48,207 nt of DNA from Bacteroidota bacterium (GTDB lineage: Bacteria; Bacteroidota; Bacteroidia; Chitinophagales; Chitinophagaceae): assembly GCA_023391015.1 (NCBI GenBank), contig JAEWBT010000063.1, positions 1-48,207 on the forward strand, in the 5' to 3' direction. The notes beneath the pieces were generated by a model. That model did not search any database, was not told the origin of the DNA, and saw nothing but the letters and a program-made list of their open reading frames with translations. The number at the start of each line of letters is the position of its first letter. The stretch's first letter is position 1. Below are positions 25,008-33,734 of this stretch, in pieces. Both the position numbers and the translations under genes were made by a program.

Positions 25008-26674
25008 CAACAATCTTCGTCTTCGGCAAACGGCAGCCAAAACGTAAAGAGGGCTCCTTCACCGGGCTTGCCATCGGCTTTGATCACCCCTTTATGGTTG
25101 GTTACGATTTTATGCACCATCGGCAGGCCCATGCCGTTGCCAGTGGTTTCGGAACGGCCATGCAACCGCTGAAACAATTGGAAAACGCGCTCCGCATATT
25201 CGGGTTCAAATCCAATACCATTGTCTTCAAAACAAATGCGCAGGTAAGGCTTGGCCACCCCGTTCATTGCCGGCAAATGCTCATTTCCAACTTCATTGGC
25301 CCGGACGCGGGTTCCGGAAATTTTCACCTGAAGCGCCCGCTCGCCATGCGCAAATTTCAGCGCATTATCCAGCAGGTGTTTAAACAAAAGTTTGAGCTGC
25401 GGTTGCAGTCCCCATACCGATTCCAGCCCTTCAGTGGTTACTTCTGCGCCGCAAATGCTCAGCTCATCGGCATGTTCCAGCAGCAATTCCTGCACCAGAT
25501 CCCGCAAACAAACTTCCTCAAATGCTTCATTGCTGAGGGACAAGCGGCTGTATTGCAGCAAATCTTCAATCAGGGCACGCATCCGCATGGTAGCACTTTG
25601 CATCCGCGCCAGCAAGGCCAGCGACTGGGCATCCAGCGTGTTTTCGCACCGCGTATGCAGCATCGTAGAAAAGGTCTGGATTTTGCGCAGCGGCTCCTGC
25701 AAGTCATGCGATGCAGCATAGGCAAAATCCTCCAGATTGGCGTTGGTGCGCCGCAATTCCGCAATCGTTTGCTCTAACTGCAACTGCACCTTTTTAATCT
25801 CGGTCTGGTCAATGAGCGTAACGAGCAGTTCCTCATTGCTGATGGGCGTGATGGTGAACTGAAACCAACGCTCGCCGCTCTCCGTCTGGCAGTTATAATC
25901 AAACTGGCGCCCTTTGCCGGTTTGCAGGGCCTCACAAAACAAGACAAAGGAATCGCTTGCCGGGTAGCGCGGACTCACTTCGCTGATGAGTTCCACATCT
26001 GCCCGTCCCGTGGCCCGCTCCATTTGCTGCCGCAGCGCCGTCGTCATCGTCCGGAAACGGAAGTCGGCTATTGCACCGGCTTCGTTGCGCACGGGTGCCA
26101 GCGTAAAAGCACCCACGCGCTTGCTGTCTATCAGACGCTGCAAGGTGAGTCGCTCACCGGCCATGCGCATCTTGTCGAGCTCCGAGTGCTCCAGCAGGTG
26201 GGTTTGCATTTGCTGCACCAGCACCTGATCGGTAATGTCGAGGGCCGTGTGAGAAATGATTTTTCTGGGCTTTCCGTCCGGACCGGCAGTAGTTATCAGG
26301 CGCGTATCCAGATTCCAGTAGCGGATGGCCCGACTGCCATCGGGGCGCTCAAAGTTGAATTGATAGGCCGTGGTGATATAAGGCTTGCCGGTGGCCAGCA
26401 GCGATTTGATGGCCGTGCGCAGGCGTAGTAGTTCGCGGGCGCGACTTTCTTTTTCAAAAACTTCAAAAAAGCTTTGCCCCAGGAGGCCTTCCCGTTGCTG
26501 TTGCGTTGCTTCCAGAAAGGAATCCGAGACGGCCAGAACGGTGTGGTGGGGCGCATCCGTATCCAGCAAAATAGCAGGTTGAACGTATTGATTGAAAAAA
26601 CTTTCAAAAACCGTAGGCGTCAAAATTGTTTTAGAGGTAGCAGTCAAAATCAAAAATTTTTCCTTTAGACCCAA
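25007..26674 (-). CDS. PAS-domain sensor histidine kinase
   Basis: This 555-residue, apparently soluble hybrid-free kinase starts with a PAS domain at about 20-150 (AILLDTDAPHHTVLAVSDSF, GLLGQSFFEVF). A second PAS-like region lies at ~185-305, a short coiled coil at ~305-325, and HisKA with the phospho-accepting His in AYAASHDLQEPLRK (about 330). A HATPase domain at ~430-550 has DNALKFA (N box), FEDNGIGF (G1) and GNGMGLPMVHKIV (G2). It has no transmembrane segment, so it senses something cytoplasmic. No response regulator is nearby, so the partner is unknown. Its stop overlaps the mnmE start, so the two are co-translated, an unusual pairing of a sensor with a tRNA-modification enzyme. Confidence 0.92.
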   Translation of the reverse strand: MGLKEKFLILTATSKTILTPTVFESFFNQYVQPAILLDTDAPHHTVLAVSDSFLEATQQQREGLLGQSFFEVFEKESRARELLRLRTAIKSLLATGKPYITTAYQFNFERPDGSRAIRYWNLDTRLITTAGPDGKPRKIISHTALDITDQVLVQQMQTHLLEHSELDKMRMAGERLTLQRLIDSKRVGAFTLAPVRNEAGAIADFRFRTMTTALRQQMERATGRADVELISEVSPRYPASDSFVLFCEALQTGKGRQFDYNCQTESGERWFQFTITPISNEELLVTLIDQTEIKKVQLQLEQTIAELRRTNANLEDFAYAASHDLQEPLRKIQTFSTMLHTRCENTLDAQSLALLARMQSATMRMRALIEDLLQYSRLSLSNEAFEEVCLRDLVQELLLEHADELSICGAEVTTEGLESVWGLQPQLKLLFKHLLDNALKFAHGERALQVKISGTRVRANEVGNEHLPAMNGVAKPYLRICFEDNGIGFEPEYAERVFQLFQRLHGRSETTGNGMGLPMVHKIVTNHKGVIKADGKPGEGALFTFWLPFAEDEDC

Positions 26675-26709
26675 AGTTCCCTTTTTATTTGGAGAAAGCG
26701 GTTTTTCTT

Positions 26710-26740
26710 TTTGGTAAAAATAGTGGCTGCAATACCTTTG
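26710..26740 (+). promoter_or_regulatory. Promoter of tRNA-Val
   Basis: TTTG at 26710-26713 and TACCTTTG at 26733-26740 are separated by 19 bp, a canonical Bacteroidota -33/-7 pair. The -7 element ends 13 bp before the mature tRNA 5' end. This is the best promoter match in the window and supports the phylum call. Confidence 0.75.
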
Positions 26741-26753
26741 ACCCTTCCCGAAA

Positions 26754-26828
26754 GGGCGCTTAGCTCAGCTGGTTTAGAGCGCTACCTTGACATGGTAGAG
26801 GTCGTTGGTTCGAGCCCAATAGCGCCCT
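26754..26828 (+). tRNA. tRNA-Val (anticodon GAC)
   Basis: A 75-nt cloverleaf reads from GGGCGCT (acceptor 5' strand) to AGCGCCC plus one discriminator base. The D arm is GCTC/GAGC. The anticodon arm is CTACC-TTGACAT-GGTAG with anticodon GAC (valine, reading GTC and GTT). The T arm is GTTGG-TTCGAGC-CCAAT. The 3' CCA is not encoded. A canonical promoter lies upstream and a terminator hairpin downstream. Confidence 0.96.
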
Positions 26829-26839
26829 CCTTTTCCGGA

Positions 26840-26880
26840 AAAAACCCGTTTCGCAATCCGGAATGGGTTTTTCTTTTTTG
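26840..26880 (+). terminator. Terminator of tRNA-Val
   Basis: The stem AAAAACCCGTTT with GAATGGGTTTTT (one G:U and one U:G pair) has a 9-nt loop and is followed by a CTTTTTT run. A TTTCCGGAAA copy (26832-26841) touches its 5' arm. Confidence 0.75.
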
Positions 26881-26951
26881 GGGCGTGCCCTTCGCTGCAG
26901 ATCGGGCTTTCGGCAGTTGCCACCAGGAGCTTGTCGAAGTGCCTCACGCGT
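26880..26951 (+). repeat. Dispersed GGGCGTG...CCTCACGC element, copy 2
   Basis: It begins GGGGCGTGCCCTTC, has ATCGGGCTTTCGGC and GAGCTTGTCGAAG inside, and ends CCTCACGCG. It directly follows the tRNA-Val terminator. Same family as 13710-13801 and 42289-42403. Confidence 0.65.
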
Positions 26952-27082
26952 TTGGAGACCAAAGACGATACACAAAAGAGAAATCCGTAGGAGCGAACCC
27001 TTGTAGTCGCCCTTAAAGCCCCAAAACCTTTAAGTACCTTATTGGTTTATCTTTCAGGAGTCAATTTTTCCGGAAAATACCT

Positions 27083-27754
27083 ATGTGCTACCACGTTTCC
27101 CGCCCCACAGCGCGCGCCCTGCAAGCCGGTTTGCAAAGTGACTTTCGAATTACCCAAGCCGACAGCGAGCGCCACAGTGGCTTTAATCACCCCGACCTGC
27201 CAGCTACCCTTTCCGGAAATTCCGGAAAAATTGCGTACCTGCAATGGGGTTTTATACCCGCTTGGGTGAATAGCGCCGAGCAGGCCCAAAAGCTGCAAAA
27301 CATTAGCCTCAACGCCCGTGCTGAAACGATGTTTGAAAAGCCCATGTTCCGCGATGCCGCGCTGCACCACCGCTGCGTGATCTGGCTGGCTGGTTTTTAC
27401 GAATGGCAGCATGCAGGCAAGGAAAAAATCCCGTATTTTATTCATCTGCCCGAAGGCGAACTCCTGGGTGTGGGTGGCTTGATGAGTACCTGGAACAGTC
27501 CCGAAACCGGTGCAGACGTGCAGACGTGCAGCATCATTACCACCAACGCCAACGAGTTGATGGCCGAAATCCACAACACCAAAAAGCGCATGCCGCTTAT
27601 CCTCCCAAAAGAAGCGCGCGATGAGTGGCTTTCCGCAGACGCCGATCAGGCTGCGATTGAAAAATTGCTGCAACCTTTTGAAAACGGAAGATTGATTGCC
27701 GAGAAAGTGTGTGAGGAGCCGAAAAAAGAGTCGCCGCAGGCGAGCTTGTTTTAG
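27083..27754 (+). CDS. SOS response-associated peptidase family protein (SRAP, YedK/HMCES)
   Basis: This 223-residue SRAP-domain protein (PF02586) belongs to a family that uses an N-terminal cysteine (Cys2, exposed after Met removal: MCYHVSRPTA) to make a covalent thiazolidine cross-link with abasic sites in single-stranded DNA, protecting them during replication. Other family signatures present are YLQWGFIPAWV, ARAETMFEKPMFRDA, HHRCVIWLAGFYEWQ with the catalytic Glu, and IHNTKKRMPLIL with the active-site His. The length is typical. A loop LSGNSGK is encoded by a TTTCCGGAAA copy and a near copy 9 bp on (27210-27228). Another copy lies 6 bp before the ATG (27067-27076). Confidence 0.95.
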   Translation: MCYHVSRPTARALQAGLQSDFRITQADSERHSGFNHPDLPATLSGNSGKIAYLQWGFIPAWVNSAEQAQKLQNISLNARAETMFEKPMFRDAALHHRCVIWLAGFYEWQHAGKEKIPYFIHLPEGELLGVGGLMSTWNSPETGADVQTCSIITTNANELMAEIHNTKKRMPLILPKEARDEWLSADADQAAIEKLLQPFENGRLIAEKVCEEPKKESPQASLF

Positions 27755-27875
27755 AAGATTTTGAAACCGGCGCAGCACCTTTTTTCCGGAAAAAACAACC
27801 CAACTATTCTGCCCTTGAAGCGTTAGAAAGGCTTTGTTTAAAAGCCCGCTGCGTCTCTGCGGGAAAACCTGCGCT

Positions 27876-28547
27876 ATGCTCCAACCCGCCACGTTTGATT
27901 TTCTTTCTCAGCTGTCTCAAAACAACCACCGCGAATGGTTTGACGCCCACCGCGCCGATTACGATGCGGCCCGTGCCGATTTTGAAGCTTTTATTTCTAC
28001 TCTCAAAACAGCGCTTACGCCGCTAGTCCCGGAACTGGAAAGCCAGCCGGCCAAAAGTTTGCTGTTTCGCATCTACCGCGACGTCCGGTTTTCCAAAGAC
28101 AAAACGCCGTATAAAATGCATTTCTCTGCTTACTTCTGCCGCGCAGGAAAGAAGGCGTGGGATGCTGGGTATTACCTCCACGTTTCGCCCGGGAAAGCCC
28201 ATTTTTCTGCCGGTATGTGGGAGCCGCAGGGCGCGGTGATGCGGGCCGTTCGCCAGGAAATTGACTATTCATTCGAGGCGCTTCAGGGCATTCTGCAAGG
28301 GGCAGATTTCCGGAAACAGTTCGGCGACCTAGCGGGCGACAAGCTTCGCACTTTGCCACAAGGCTATACCGCCGAAAATCCGGCCATCGAAATCCTGAAA
28401 CACAAAAGCTTCCTGGCCTCCCGCCCGCTGCCCGATGGCTTTTTCACCAAAAAAGACGCGGTTAAAAAAATAACAGAGATGGCCCGGGTGGCCGCACCTT
28501 TGGTGGCCTTGCTCAACCGTGGCATGGACGACGCGCAGCAAGGTTAA
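27876..28547 (+). CDS. DUF2461 family protein
   Basis: This 223-residue protein belongs to the DUF2461/TIGR02453 family. MLQPATFDFLSQLSQNNHRE, then WFDAHRADYDAARADFEAFI, LLFRIYRDVRFSKDKTPYK and GYYLHVSPGKAHFSAGMWEP are all diagnostic. The function is unknown; the family occurs in bacteria and fungi and is often found near DNA-repair genes, which fits the SRAP gene 120 bp upstream, though linkage in one window proves nothing. The ATG at 27876 is preferred to 27834, which would add a non-conserved basic extension. A TTTCCGGAAA copy (28307-28316) encodes FRK in DFRKQF. Confidence 0.92.
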   Translation: MLQPATFDFLSQLSQNNHREWFDAHRADYDAARADFEAFISTLKTALTPLVPELESQPAKSLLFRIYRDVRFSKDKTPYKMHFSAYFCRAGKKAWDAGYYLHVSPGKAHFSAGMWEPQGAVMRAVRQEIDYSFEALQGILQGADFRKQFGDLAGDKLRTLPQGYTAENPAIEILKHKSFLASRPLPDGFFTKKDAVKKITEMARVAAPLVALLNRGMDDAQQG

Positions 28548-28738
28548 GTTTGGGTATTAGGTTCCTCTTTGAGGAACAATTCATGGTGGCCGAAAGCGCA
28601 ACAATCCTCCTAAATTGCTGTCGGATAACAAGGATTCAAACGGCTGGGAAAAAGTCTGTTTTCCGGAAACTCATTTTTTACTATACCAGTGAGGGCTCCA
28701 TGTCAGATGTGCGTTTTAAGTTGAAATAAAACGGACCT

Positions 28739-29506
28739 ATGCTTTTTAGAGCCCTTCTTGCAACGATCCTTTTACTATCCGGCAGTCAGGCAGCACTTGC
28801 AGGTGGCTTCACGCTTGTTCCGGGGCCTGCTTTACAGCAAGCCGCCGCTTTAGAAGTAAAGGGCCGGAATGGCATTTTAATAAAACAAAAGCTTCAATTT
28901 GGCGGCTATCAAACCGCTTATGTGAAGCGAGGCGCTATCAGACAATGGATGGGTACGACCGGCTGGCTCAATGACATCTGGATGCAAAGCACAACCGGCA
29001 AACAAGCCATCCATTTTGCTTTAACCAACGGATCCGACACGGCAAAAGCCGTTGGCACGACCCACATCCAGCGTGAGGAATTGATCATAGACAATCCCAA
29101 CAACCTGCCTACGGTTCTTGCCGGCATTTTTTCGATTGGCACTGATCTTCAGGAAAACAACCTTTCTGTTGCGCTGCACCTGCCGGGCAATAAGGAAGTC
29201 TGGTCGCTTTTCCTGGACAATAAAGCTGCTCAGTTGCATCGCCGGGAAGCAGCCGGATATCTGCGCCAAGGCGATGTGGTGTACACAATTCATCCGGTAT
29301 GGCAGGTGCGCAATCGGAAAGGCAAAATAGCCGATATGCCGTTTGGCGCAGCCGGGCTGGAATTCCGGAATGCCGCCGGCGACGCGGTAGCTGCCGTAAA
29401 CCTGATGGCCGATGGCGCGGTTCACATCAACGAGGCGCTACCGGCTGCGGAAAAGCTGTTGTTGAGTACGGCTTGCACCGCACTACTACTGCAAAGTGTT
29501 ACTTAA
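28739..29506 (+). CDS. Secreted protein of unknown function
   Basis: This is a 255-residue exported protein with the signal peptide MLFRALLATILLLSGSQAAL and cleavage after ALA. I do not recognise the family. The mature region starts as alternating hydrophobic strands (GILIKQKLQFGGYQTAYVKR) and is probably beta-rich. IDNPNNLPTVLAGIFSIGTD and a C-terminal hydrophobic stretch (LLLSTACTALLLQSV) stand out; the latter could be a weak membrane anchor. It has no cysteine lipobox and no T9SS-type C-terminal domain. It stands alone, about 190 bp after the previous gene; that gap holds one TTTCCGGAAA copy (28660-28669) and nothing else I can name. Confidence 0.7.
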   Translation: MLFRALLATILLLSGSQAALAGGFTLVPGPALQQAAALEVKGRNGILIKQKLQFGGYQTAYVKRGAIRQWMGTTGWLNDIWMQSTTGKQAIHFALTNGSDTAKAVGTTHIQREELIIDNPNNLPTVLAGIFSIGTDLQENNLSVALHLPGNKEVWSLFLDNKAAQLHRREAAGYLRQGDVVYTIHPVWQVRNRKGKIADMPFGAAGLEFRNAAGDAVAAVNLMADGAVHINEALPAAEKLLLSTACTALLLQSVT

Positions 29507-29541
29507 AATAGCGTCTGTGTTTATCTCGTAAGTAAGCCGAT

Positions 29542-29560
29542 TTTCCGGAAATTCCGGAAA
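29542..29560. repeat. TTTCCGGAAA doublet, 9-bp phase
   Basis: A perfect copy at 29542-29551 overlaps a near copy ATTCCGGAAA at 29551-29560 in the convergent gap between the secreted protein and the small membrane protein. Confidence 0.75.
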
Positions 29561-29584
29561 ATCGCCAACCTACCCAAAGCCATC

Positions 29585-29749
29585 TTACCGCAGCAGAAAA
29601 TAATACAGCACCGCCCAGGCCACGATGAAAAACAAACTGGGAAACAGCACCGCCTTCAGCCGGCGCGGATCTTTCTTTACCAGCATCAGATACAAGACAT
29701 AAATCACCAGCAACACCAGCAGGCCAATCGGGATAAAAGGATGCAGCAT
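29585..29749 (-). CDS. Small two-helix membrane protein
   Basis: This is a 54-residue protein if started at the ATG at 29749 (MLHPFIPIGLLVLLVIYVLY); an in-frame ATG at 29818 would add 23 polar residues that look unlike a signal. Two hydrophobic helices (about 4-22 and 34-52) flank a basic loop MLVKKDPRRLK. There is no family I can name. It lies 83 bp downstream of the ABC-F gene on the same strand and may share its transcript. Confidence 0.6.
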   Translation of the reverse strand: MLHPFIPIGLLVLLVIYVLYLMLVKKDPRRLKAVLFPSLFFIVAWAVLYYFLLR

Positions 29750-29832
29750 AACGAGGAGGTGTTTAGAAGAGGAAAGCTGGTGCCTTACAAAAATATACGA
29801 AACATTCGCGATTGCCAAAGCAGAGGTGTTTC

Positions 29833-31422
29833 TTACAGCAAAACCGTTCTTTCGGTGTGAATGCTGCTTAAAAAGGTTTCGTCGTGGGAAATGACCAGCA
29901 AAGTGCCCTCATAATCGTTGATAGCGCCGGTCAGGATGTCTATGTTTTGAAGATCCAGATTGTTGGTGGGTTCATCCAGAATAATCATATCGGGTGCCTG
30001 CCCACCCAGGCCCAGGCAACACAGCATCAAACGCATGCGCTCGCCGCCGCTCAGGGCGCTGCAAGGCTTGTCCCAGTCTTCTTTTAAAAACAAAAAGCGA
30101 ACCAGCCGTATCTTAACCTCGTGTTCCGGCAGGGCCGCCGCGTTAAAGGCCTGCGCCTGTTCATACACCGTCAGATTATTGCGAATCAGCGAGTACTCCT
30201 GATCCACATAAACCGACCGGCTTTCGGCCCGCACCACCTTTCCAACCTGCGGCAGCAAATCTCCCAAAATCACTTTTACCAAGGTGGTTTTTCCGGAACC
30301 GTTGACGCCTTTCAGAGCAATCCGCTCGCCACTCACGATTTGAAGGCTCAGGTTTTGAGACCATAAAAAAGCCCCGTTTTTAAGGCGTATGTTGATGCCT
30401 TCGGCCCCAAAAAGATTTTTGCCTTTGTGAAGAAGGGCGTTGTCAAAGCCAAACTTCATTTGATCGGTTTCCGGCAAGGCAGCGCGCAGGTCCTGAAGCT
30501 GTTGCTGCAAGGCACCAATTTTTTCGGTATGCACGCTTTTGAGTTTTGCCGTACTCTTTTCGGCACTGTTGCGCAGCGTGTTCATCATGATGCGCGCCAC
30601 ACCGGCTTTTTCTTGTTTGCCTTTCCCACGGCTGTCCAGCTTTTGCTGCCGTTCGGTGGTTTCCCGCTCTTTTTGCCGCGCCTTTTTCAGGGCTTTTTCT
30701 GCGCTCTGAACGCCCCCTGCCCGCGCCTGCTCTTCTATCTGTTTCTGAGCGCGATAAAAATCATAATTGCCGCCGTACATCTGAAGTCCGTCTTTACCCA
30801 GTTCGCAAACTGTAGGCAACAGGTTCAGCAGTCTCCGGTCGTGACTCACCACCAGCAGCGCGCTTTTGGTGGATTGCACAAAGTCATACAAAAGCTGCCG
30901 GCCCGCCAGATCCAGGTGGTTACTGGGCTCGTCCAGCAACACCAAAGCTGCCTGATGAATGGCAATTCCGGCCAGAAAAACCTTTGTTTTCTGGCCCCCG
31001 CTAAGCGTTTCCATCGGCTGCGACAGGTCCAGCCCCGCCAGACCCCAGCCTTGCAAAGCTTCGTGGCAGCGCTCTTCAATCGTCCAGTCGTCTTGCAGGG
31101 CCGCGAAATTCGCTTCGCTTGTTTCGCCGTTCAGGATGGCTCTTAAAGCACAAAGCTTGTCTGCTACCCGCAGGGCCTGCGCCACCGTCAGGTGGTTGAA
31201 CTGACCAAAGATTTGCGGGATAAAATAAGGCGTTGCCGCCCGGCAGATCTGTCCGCCCGAGGGGTGCAATTCTTGCGCAAGAATCCGTAGAAAGGTAGAT
31301 TTTCCGGAACCGTTGTTGCCGATAAGGGCGATTTTATCGTGCTTGCCGACGGTCAGGTTGAGGTCGCTGAAAAGAGCCTCTTTATCCGGATGGATATAGG
31401 AAAGATGTTGGATCGTAAGCAT
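29833..31422 (-). CDS. ABC-F family ATPase (ribosome-associated type)
   Basis: This 529-residue soluble protein has two ABC ATPase domains in tandem and no membrane part. Domain 1 has Walker A GNNGSGKST, signature LSGGQKTKV and Walker B LVLLDEPSNHLDL. Domain 2 has GVNGSGKTT, LSGGERMRL and MIILDEPTNNLDL. A charged linker of about 80 residues (KARQKERETTERQQKLDSRG onward) joins them. ABC-F proteins bind the ribosomal E site; some rescue stalled translation and some protect against antibiotics by reaching towards the peptidyl-transferase centre. The subfamily cannot be set without a tree. The 267-bp upstream gap (31423-31689) holds a TTTCCGGAAA copy at 31636 and no obvious leader ORF. Confidence 0.9.
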   Translation of the reverse strand: MLTIQHLSYIHPDKEALFSDLNLTVGKHDKIALIGNNGSGKSTFLRILAQELHPSGGQICRAATPYFIPQIFGQFNHLTVAQALRVADKLCALRAILNGETSEANFAALQDDWTIEERCHEALQGWGLAGLDLSQPMETLSGGQKTKVFLAGIAIHQAALVLLDEPSNHLDLAGRQLLYDFVQSTKSALLVVSHDRRLLNLLPTVCELGKDGLQMYGGNYDFYRAQKQIEEQARAGGVQSAEKALKKARQKERETTERQQKLDSRGKGKQEKAGVARIMMNTLRNSAEKSTAKLKSVHTEKIGALQQQLQDLRAALPETDQMKFGFDNALLHKGKNLFGAEGINIRLKNGAFLWSQNLSLQIVSGERIALKGVNGSGKTTLVKVILGDLLPQVGKVVRAESRSVYVDQEYSLIRNNLTVYEQAQAFNAAALPEHEVKIRLVRFLFLKEDWDKPCSALSGGERMRLMLCCLGLGGQAPDMIILDEPTNNLDLQNIDILTGAINDYEGTLLVISHDETFLSSIHTERTVLL

Positions 31423-31689
31423 TGTTTCTTTCTTTGAAAAGGGAAACCATACGGCAACCCGGCGGGGCTGTCGCGTGAAGGCATCGGAAAGAAAGAATCT
31501 GCTACATCTTTGGGGGACCTATTCCATTTTAGCGGTTGCAAATATACGGCACCACGCTGCGAAGCGTTTTTACCGGAGTTCCGGTCTGCCGGGATCGGTC
31601 AGGTGGAAGGCAGGCAAACGGTTCCACCCATATAATTTCCGGAAATTTCCCAAACCTTTGCTCCAAACAGCCTTTAGACAAGGGCAAAA

Positions 31690-32112
31690 CTATTTCTGAA
31701 CGCTGCATCCATGCGTTGCCTGTCGCAGCGCATTTTCAATGGTTTGCCCGTCGATAACGGCCTGATGAGCAATGATTTTTCCGTCTTTAAAAGTAAAATG
31801 ACGAAAGCCGCGGGTCATCACTTGAATGCCGGTAGGCCCGATGTCACGCCAGGGGCCGGTGTGTTCCAGCTCCATCCGGATTTGCAACATGCTATGAGCG
31901 CCTTCGGTTACCTGTGCTTCGATAAAGGTTTGATGCACAAAAGAAGCGCTTGTGTTTTCAATCCATTTCCGGAGGCCGGCGGCGTCGGGCGAAAGTGCGG
32001 GCGGCAGGGAATGATCTGCAAAATCGGGGTGCAGAAAACGAGGCAGCTTTTCAAAAAGGCCGTCATTCCAGATTTCGGCAATAAAGCGCTGGGCGAGGGT
32101 AGCATGGTTCAT
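31690..32112 (-). CDS. SnoaL-like/ester cyclase family protein (NTF2 fold)
   Basis: This 140-residue protein of the SnoaL-like polyketide cyclase family starts MNHATLAQRFIAEIWNDGLF and contains FLHPDFADHSLPP, GLRKWIENTSASF and GFRHFTFKDGKIIAHQAVID. Members adopt the NTF2 cone fold and include cyclases, isomerases and many proteins of unknown substrate. The ATG at 32112 is chosen over 32190, which would add a non-conserved, repeat-derived segment containing the TTTCCGGAAA copy at 32134. It follows the Crp-family regulator gene after 82 bp on the same strand and may be its target. Confidence 0.83.
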   Translation of the reverse strand: MNHATLAQRFIAEIWNDGLFEKLPRFLHPDFADHSLPPALSPDAAGLRKWIENTSASFVHQTFIEAQVTEGAHSMLQIRMELEHTGPWRDIGPTGIQVMTRGFRHFTFKDGKIIAHQAVIDGQTIENALRQATHGCSVQK

Positions 32113-32194
32113 TTTTTCAAAAATTTCCGGGATTTTCCGGAAAAGCGAAATTGAAAACGCGGACTGTTTCACACCTGTGCCAAAAGTCACAAAA

Positions 32195-32758
32195 TCATTT
32201 CCGGGCGCGGAAACGGCTGATGGATTCCCGGCTGGTACCCAGGTAAGAAGCCAGCTCGGTTTGCGAAAGGCGCTGACACAAGTGGGGCTGCCGGGCCAGC
32301 AGGTTTTCGTAGCGCTGCCGGGGCGTCAGGAGGCGAAACGTGTTGACCTCTTCCTCGCTGTGGGCGCTGATTTGTTCCAGAACTTTCCGGCCCAAAGCTT
32401 CTATTTCATGCGAAAGCCGGTACGCCTCCAGCAACCGGGCACGGTCAATGCGTAGTACGGTACTGGGCTCGCAGGCTTTTAAATCGTAGGCGGAACCTAC
32501 GCCTTGGCGGATGCTTTGAATATTGGTGAAGAAATGTTTTTCCGGATAAAAAGCGGTATTAATTTCCTTTCCTTCGGCGTTGTAAGACGCTTTACACAAA
32601 CCAGACACCACAAAATACACGGCCTTGCACACCTGTCCTTCTTTCAAAATGCTTTCCTTTCGGGAAAAACATTCTTTCGTAAGGCAACTACAAAGCAGGC
32701 ACCAGCTTTCCTCGGAAAAGGGCGTTATGGAAGTAATATATTCTTTGAAAAACGACAT
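32195..32758 (-). CDS. Crp/Fnr family transcriptional regulator
   Basis: This 187-residue regulator has an N-terminal cyclic-nucleotide-binding-type beta-roll (about 10-115; ILKEGQVCKAVYFVVSGLCK, FYPEKHFFTNI) and a C-terminal winged helix-turn-helix (LSQTELASYLGTSRESISRF). By family such proteins sense cAMP, heme, redox or other cues, and the Bacteroidota branch is mostly uncharacterised. Key cAMP-contact residues are not conserved, so the ligand is unknown. It is slightly short, ending two residues after the recognition helix. A TTTCCGGAAA copy lies 5 bp upstream of the ATG (32764-32773), so the palindrome fills the ribosome-binding region and could also be an operator. Confidence 0.9.
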   Translation of the reverse strand: MSFFKEYITSITPFSEESWCLLCSCLTKECFSRKESILKEGQVCKAVYFVVSGLCKASYNAEGKEINTAFYPEKHFFTNIQSIRQGVGSAYDLKACEPSTVLRIDRARLLEAYRLSHEIEALGRKVLEQISAHSEEEVNTFRLLTPRQRYENLLARQPHLCQRLSQTELASYLGTSRESISRFRARK

Positions 32759-32818
32759 GGTTATTTCCGGAAAAAGATTCCTTTTTTAAAGAAGCAAAGG
32801 TCTTTTGATACCCTATTC

Positions 32819-33700
32819 TTACAGTGCACGGCCAAGAATTTTGATTGTTTCGGCAGTCAAAAGCCGGTTTTTTATGAAGGTCACATCCCGGACGTAAAGC
32901 GTATTGAAAGGACCAAAACTTTCCATAGCCATCAGGCTTCTTTTTTCCGGAATATACTGGTAGGGTAGGAAACCCTTCTGAAGCAGCTTTTGGTGAATTT
33001 CCCTTTCTTCACAGCCATATTTTTTTCCGGAACCGTTAATCTCTATAATAATCGCTTTCAGAGCTGGATTTGAAAGCGTTTTTTCGGCTCCTTTCAAAAC
33101 TTCTGTTTCGTAGCCTTCCACGTCTATTTTCAGCAGGATAGGAATTTTTCCATTGGGCAAAACAGCGTCTAAAGTATCCACCGAAACGGCGATCGTATCT
33201 GCCTCGTCTGGCAGAGCCACACGATTTTCAGAATCCAGCAAGTGCGTAAAACAAATGCTGCCTTTTTGTGCCCCCAGAGCACTGTTGAAAACTGTTACTT
33301 TTCCCCAAATTTGGTTGAGGGAAATGTTTTCTTCCAGATAGGCGAAGGCCGCCGGAACCGGCTCAAATGCAAAAGTCTGAGCGCCCACATGCGCACTCGC
33401 CAAAACCGTGTAGCTGCCTACGTTCGCGCCGATGTCGGCAAAAAAATCCTCCCTTCGAAGGAAGTGTAGCAAAAACGCCATGTCGGCGTATTCATGCAGG
33501 CCGCAATACAGGTTTCCCGTTGCGCCGGTCAGCCCTTTCCGGAGCACCAGCCTGGATTTTTCGGTGAAAGGATGGATAACGGGTCTGCCATTTAGCCGAG
33601 AGTGGATTTGCCATTTCACAAACCGGAAAAAGGCGCTGATTTTGGCACCTTGATTCAGCGGGTGAGACAGGATAAATTTTAAGGTGGCGACAGCGCCCAT
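32819..33700 (-). CDS. FkbM family methyltransferase
   Basis: This 293-residue SAM-dependent methyltransferase has the FkbM domain (TIGR01444/PF05050) at about 85-235. Motif I is FFADIGANVGSYTVLAS, followed by FAFEPVPAAFAYLEENI, ILLKIDVEGYETEVLKGAE and AIIIEING. FkbM enzymes O-methylate polyketides, glycans or other small molecules; in Bacteroidota they are often in surface-polysaccharide loci. Here the neighbours are a Crp-family regulator and a toxin-antitoxin pair, so the substrate is unknown. The short basic N-terminal region (FFRFVKWQIHSRLNGRPV) resembles a glycan-enzyme leader. Near the C-terminus MAMESFGPFNTLYVR is typical of the family. Confidence 0.9.
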   Translation of the reverse strand: MGAVATLKFILSHPLNQGAKISAFFRFVKWQIHSRLNGRPVIHPFTEKSRLVLRKGLTGATGNLYCGLHEYADMAFLLHFLRREDFFADIGANVGSYTVLASAHVGAQTFAFEPVPAAFAYLEENISLNQIWGKVTVFNSALGAQKGSICFTHLLDSENRVALPDEADTIAVSVDTLDAVLPNGKIPILLKIDVEGYETEVLKGAEKTLSNPALKAIIIEINGSGKKYGCEEREIHQKLLQKGFLPYQYIPEKRSLMAMESFGPFNTLYVRDVTFIKNRLLTAETIKILGRAL

Positions 33701-33734
33701 AGATAGGGATAAAAGGTGCTTTGTTTCCGGAATT

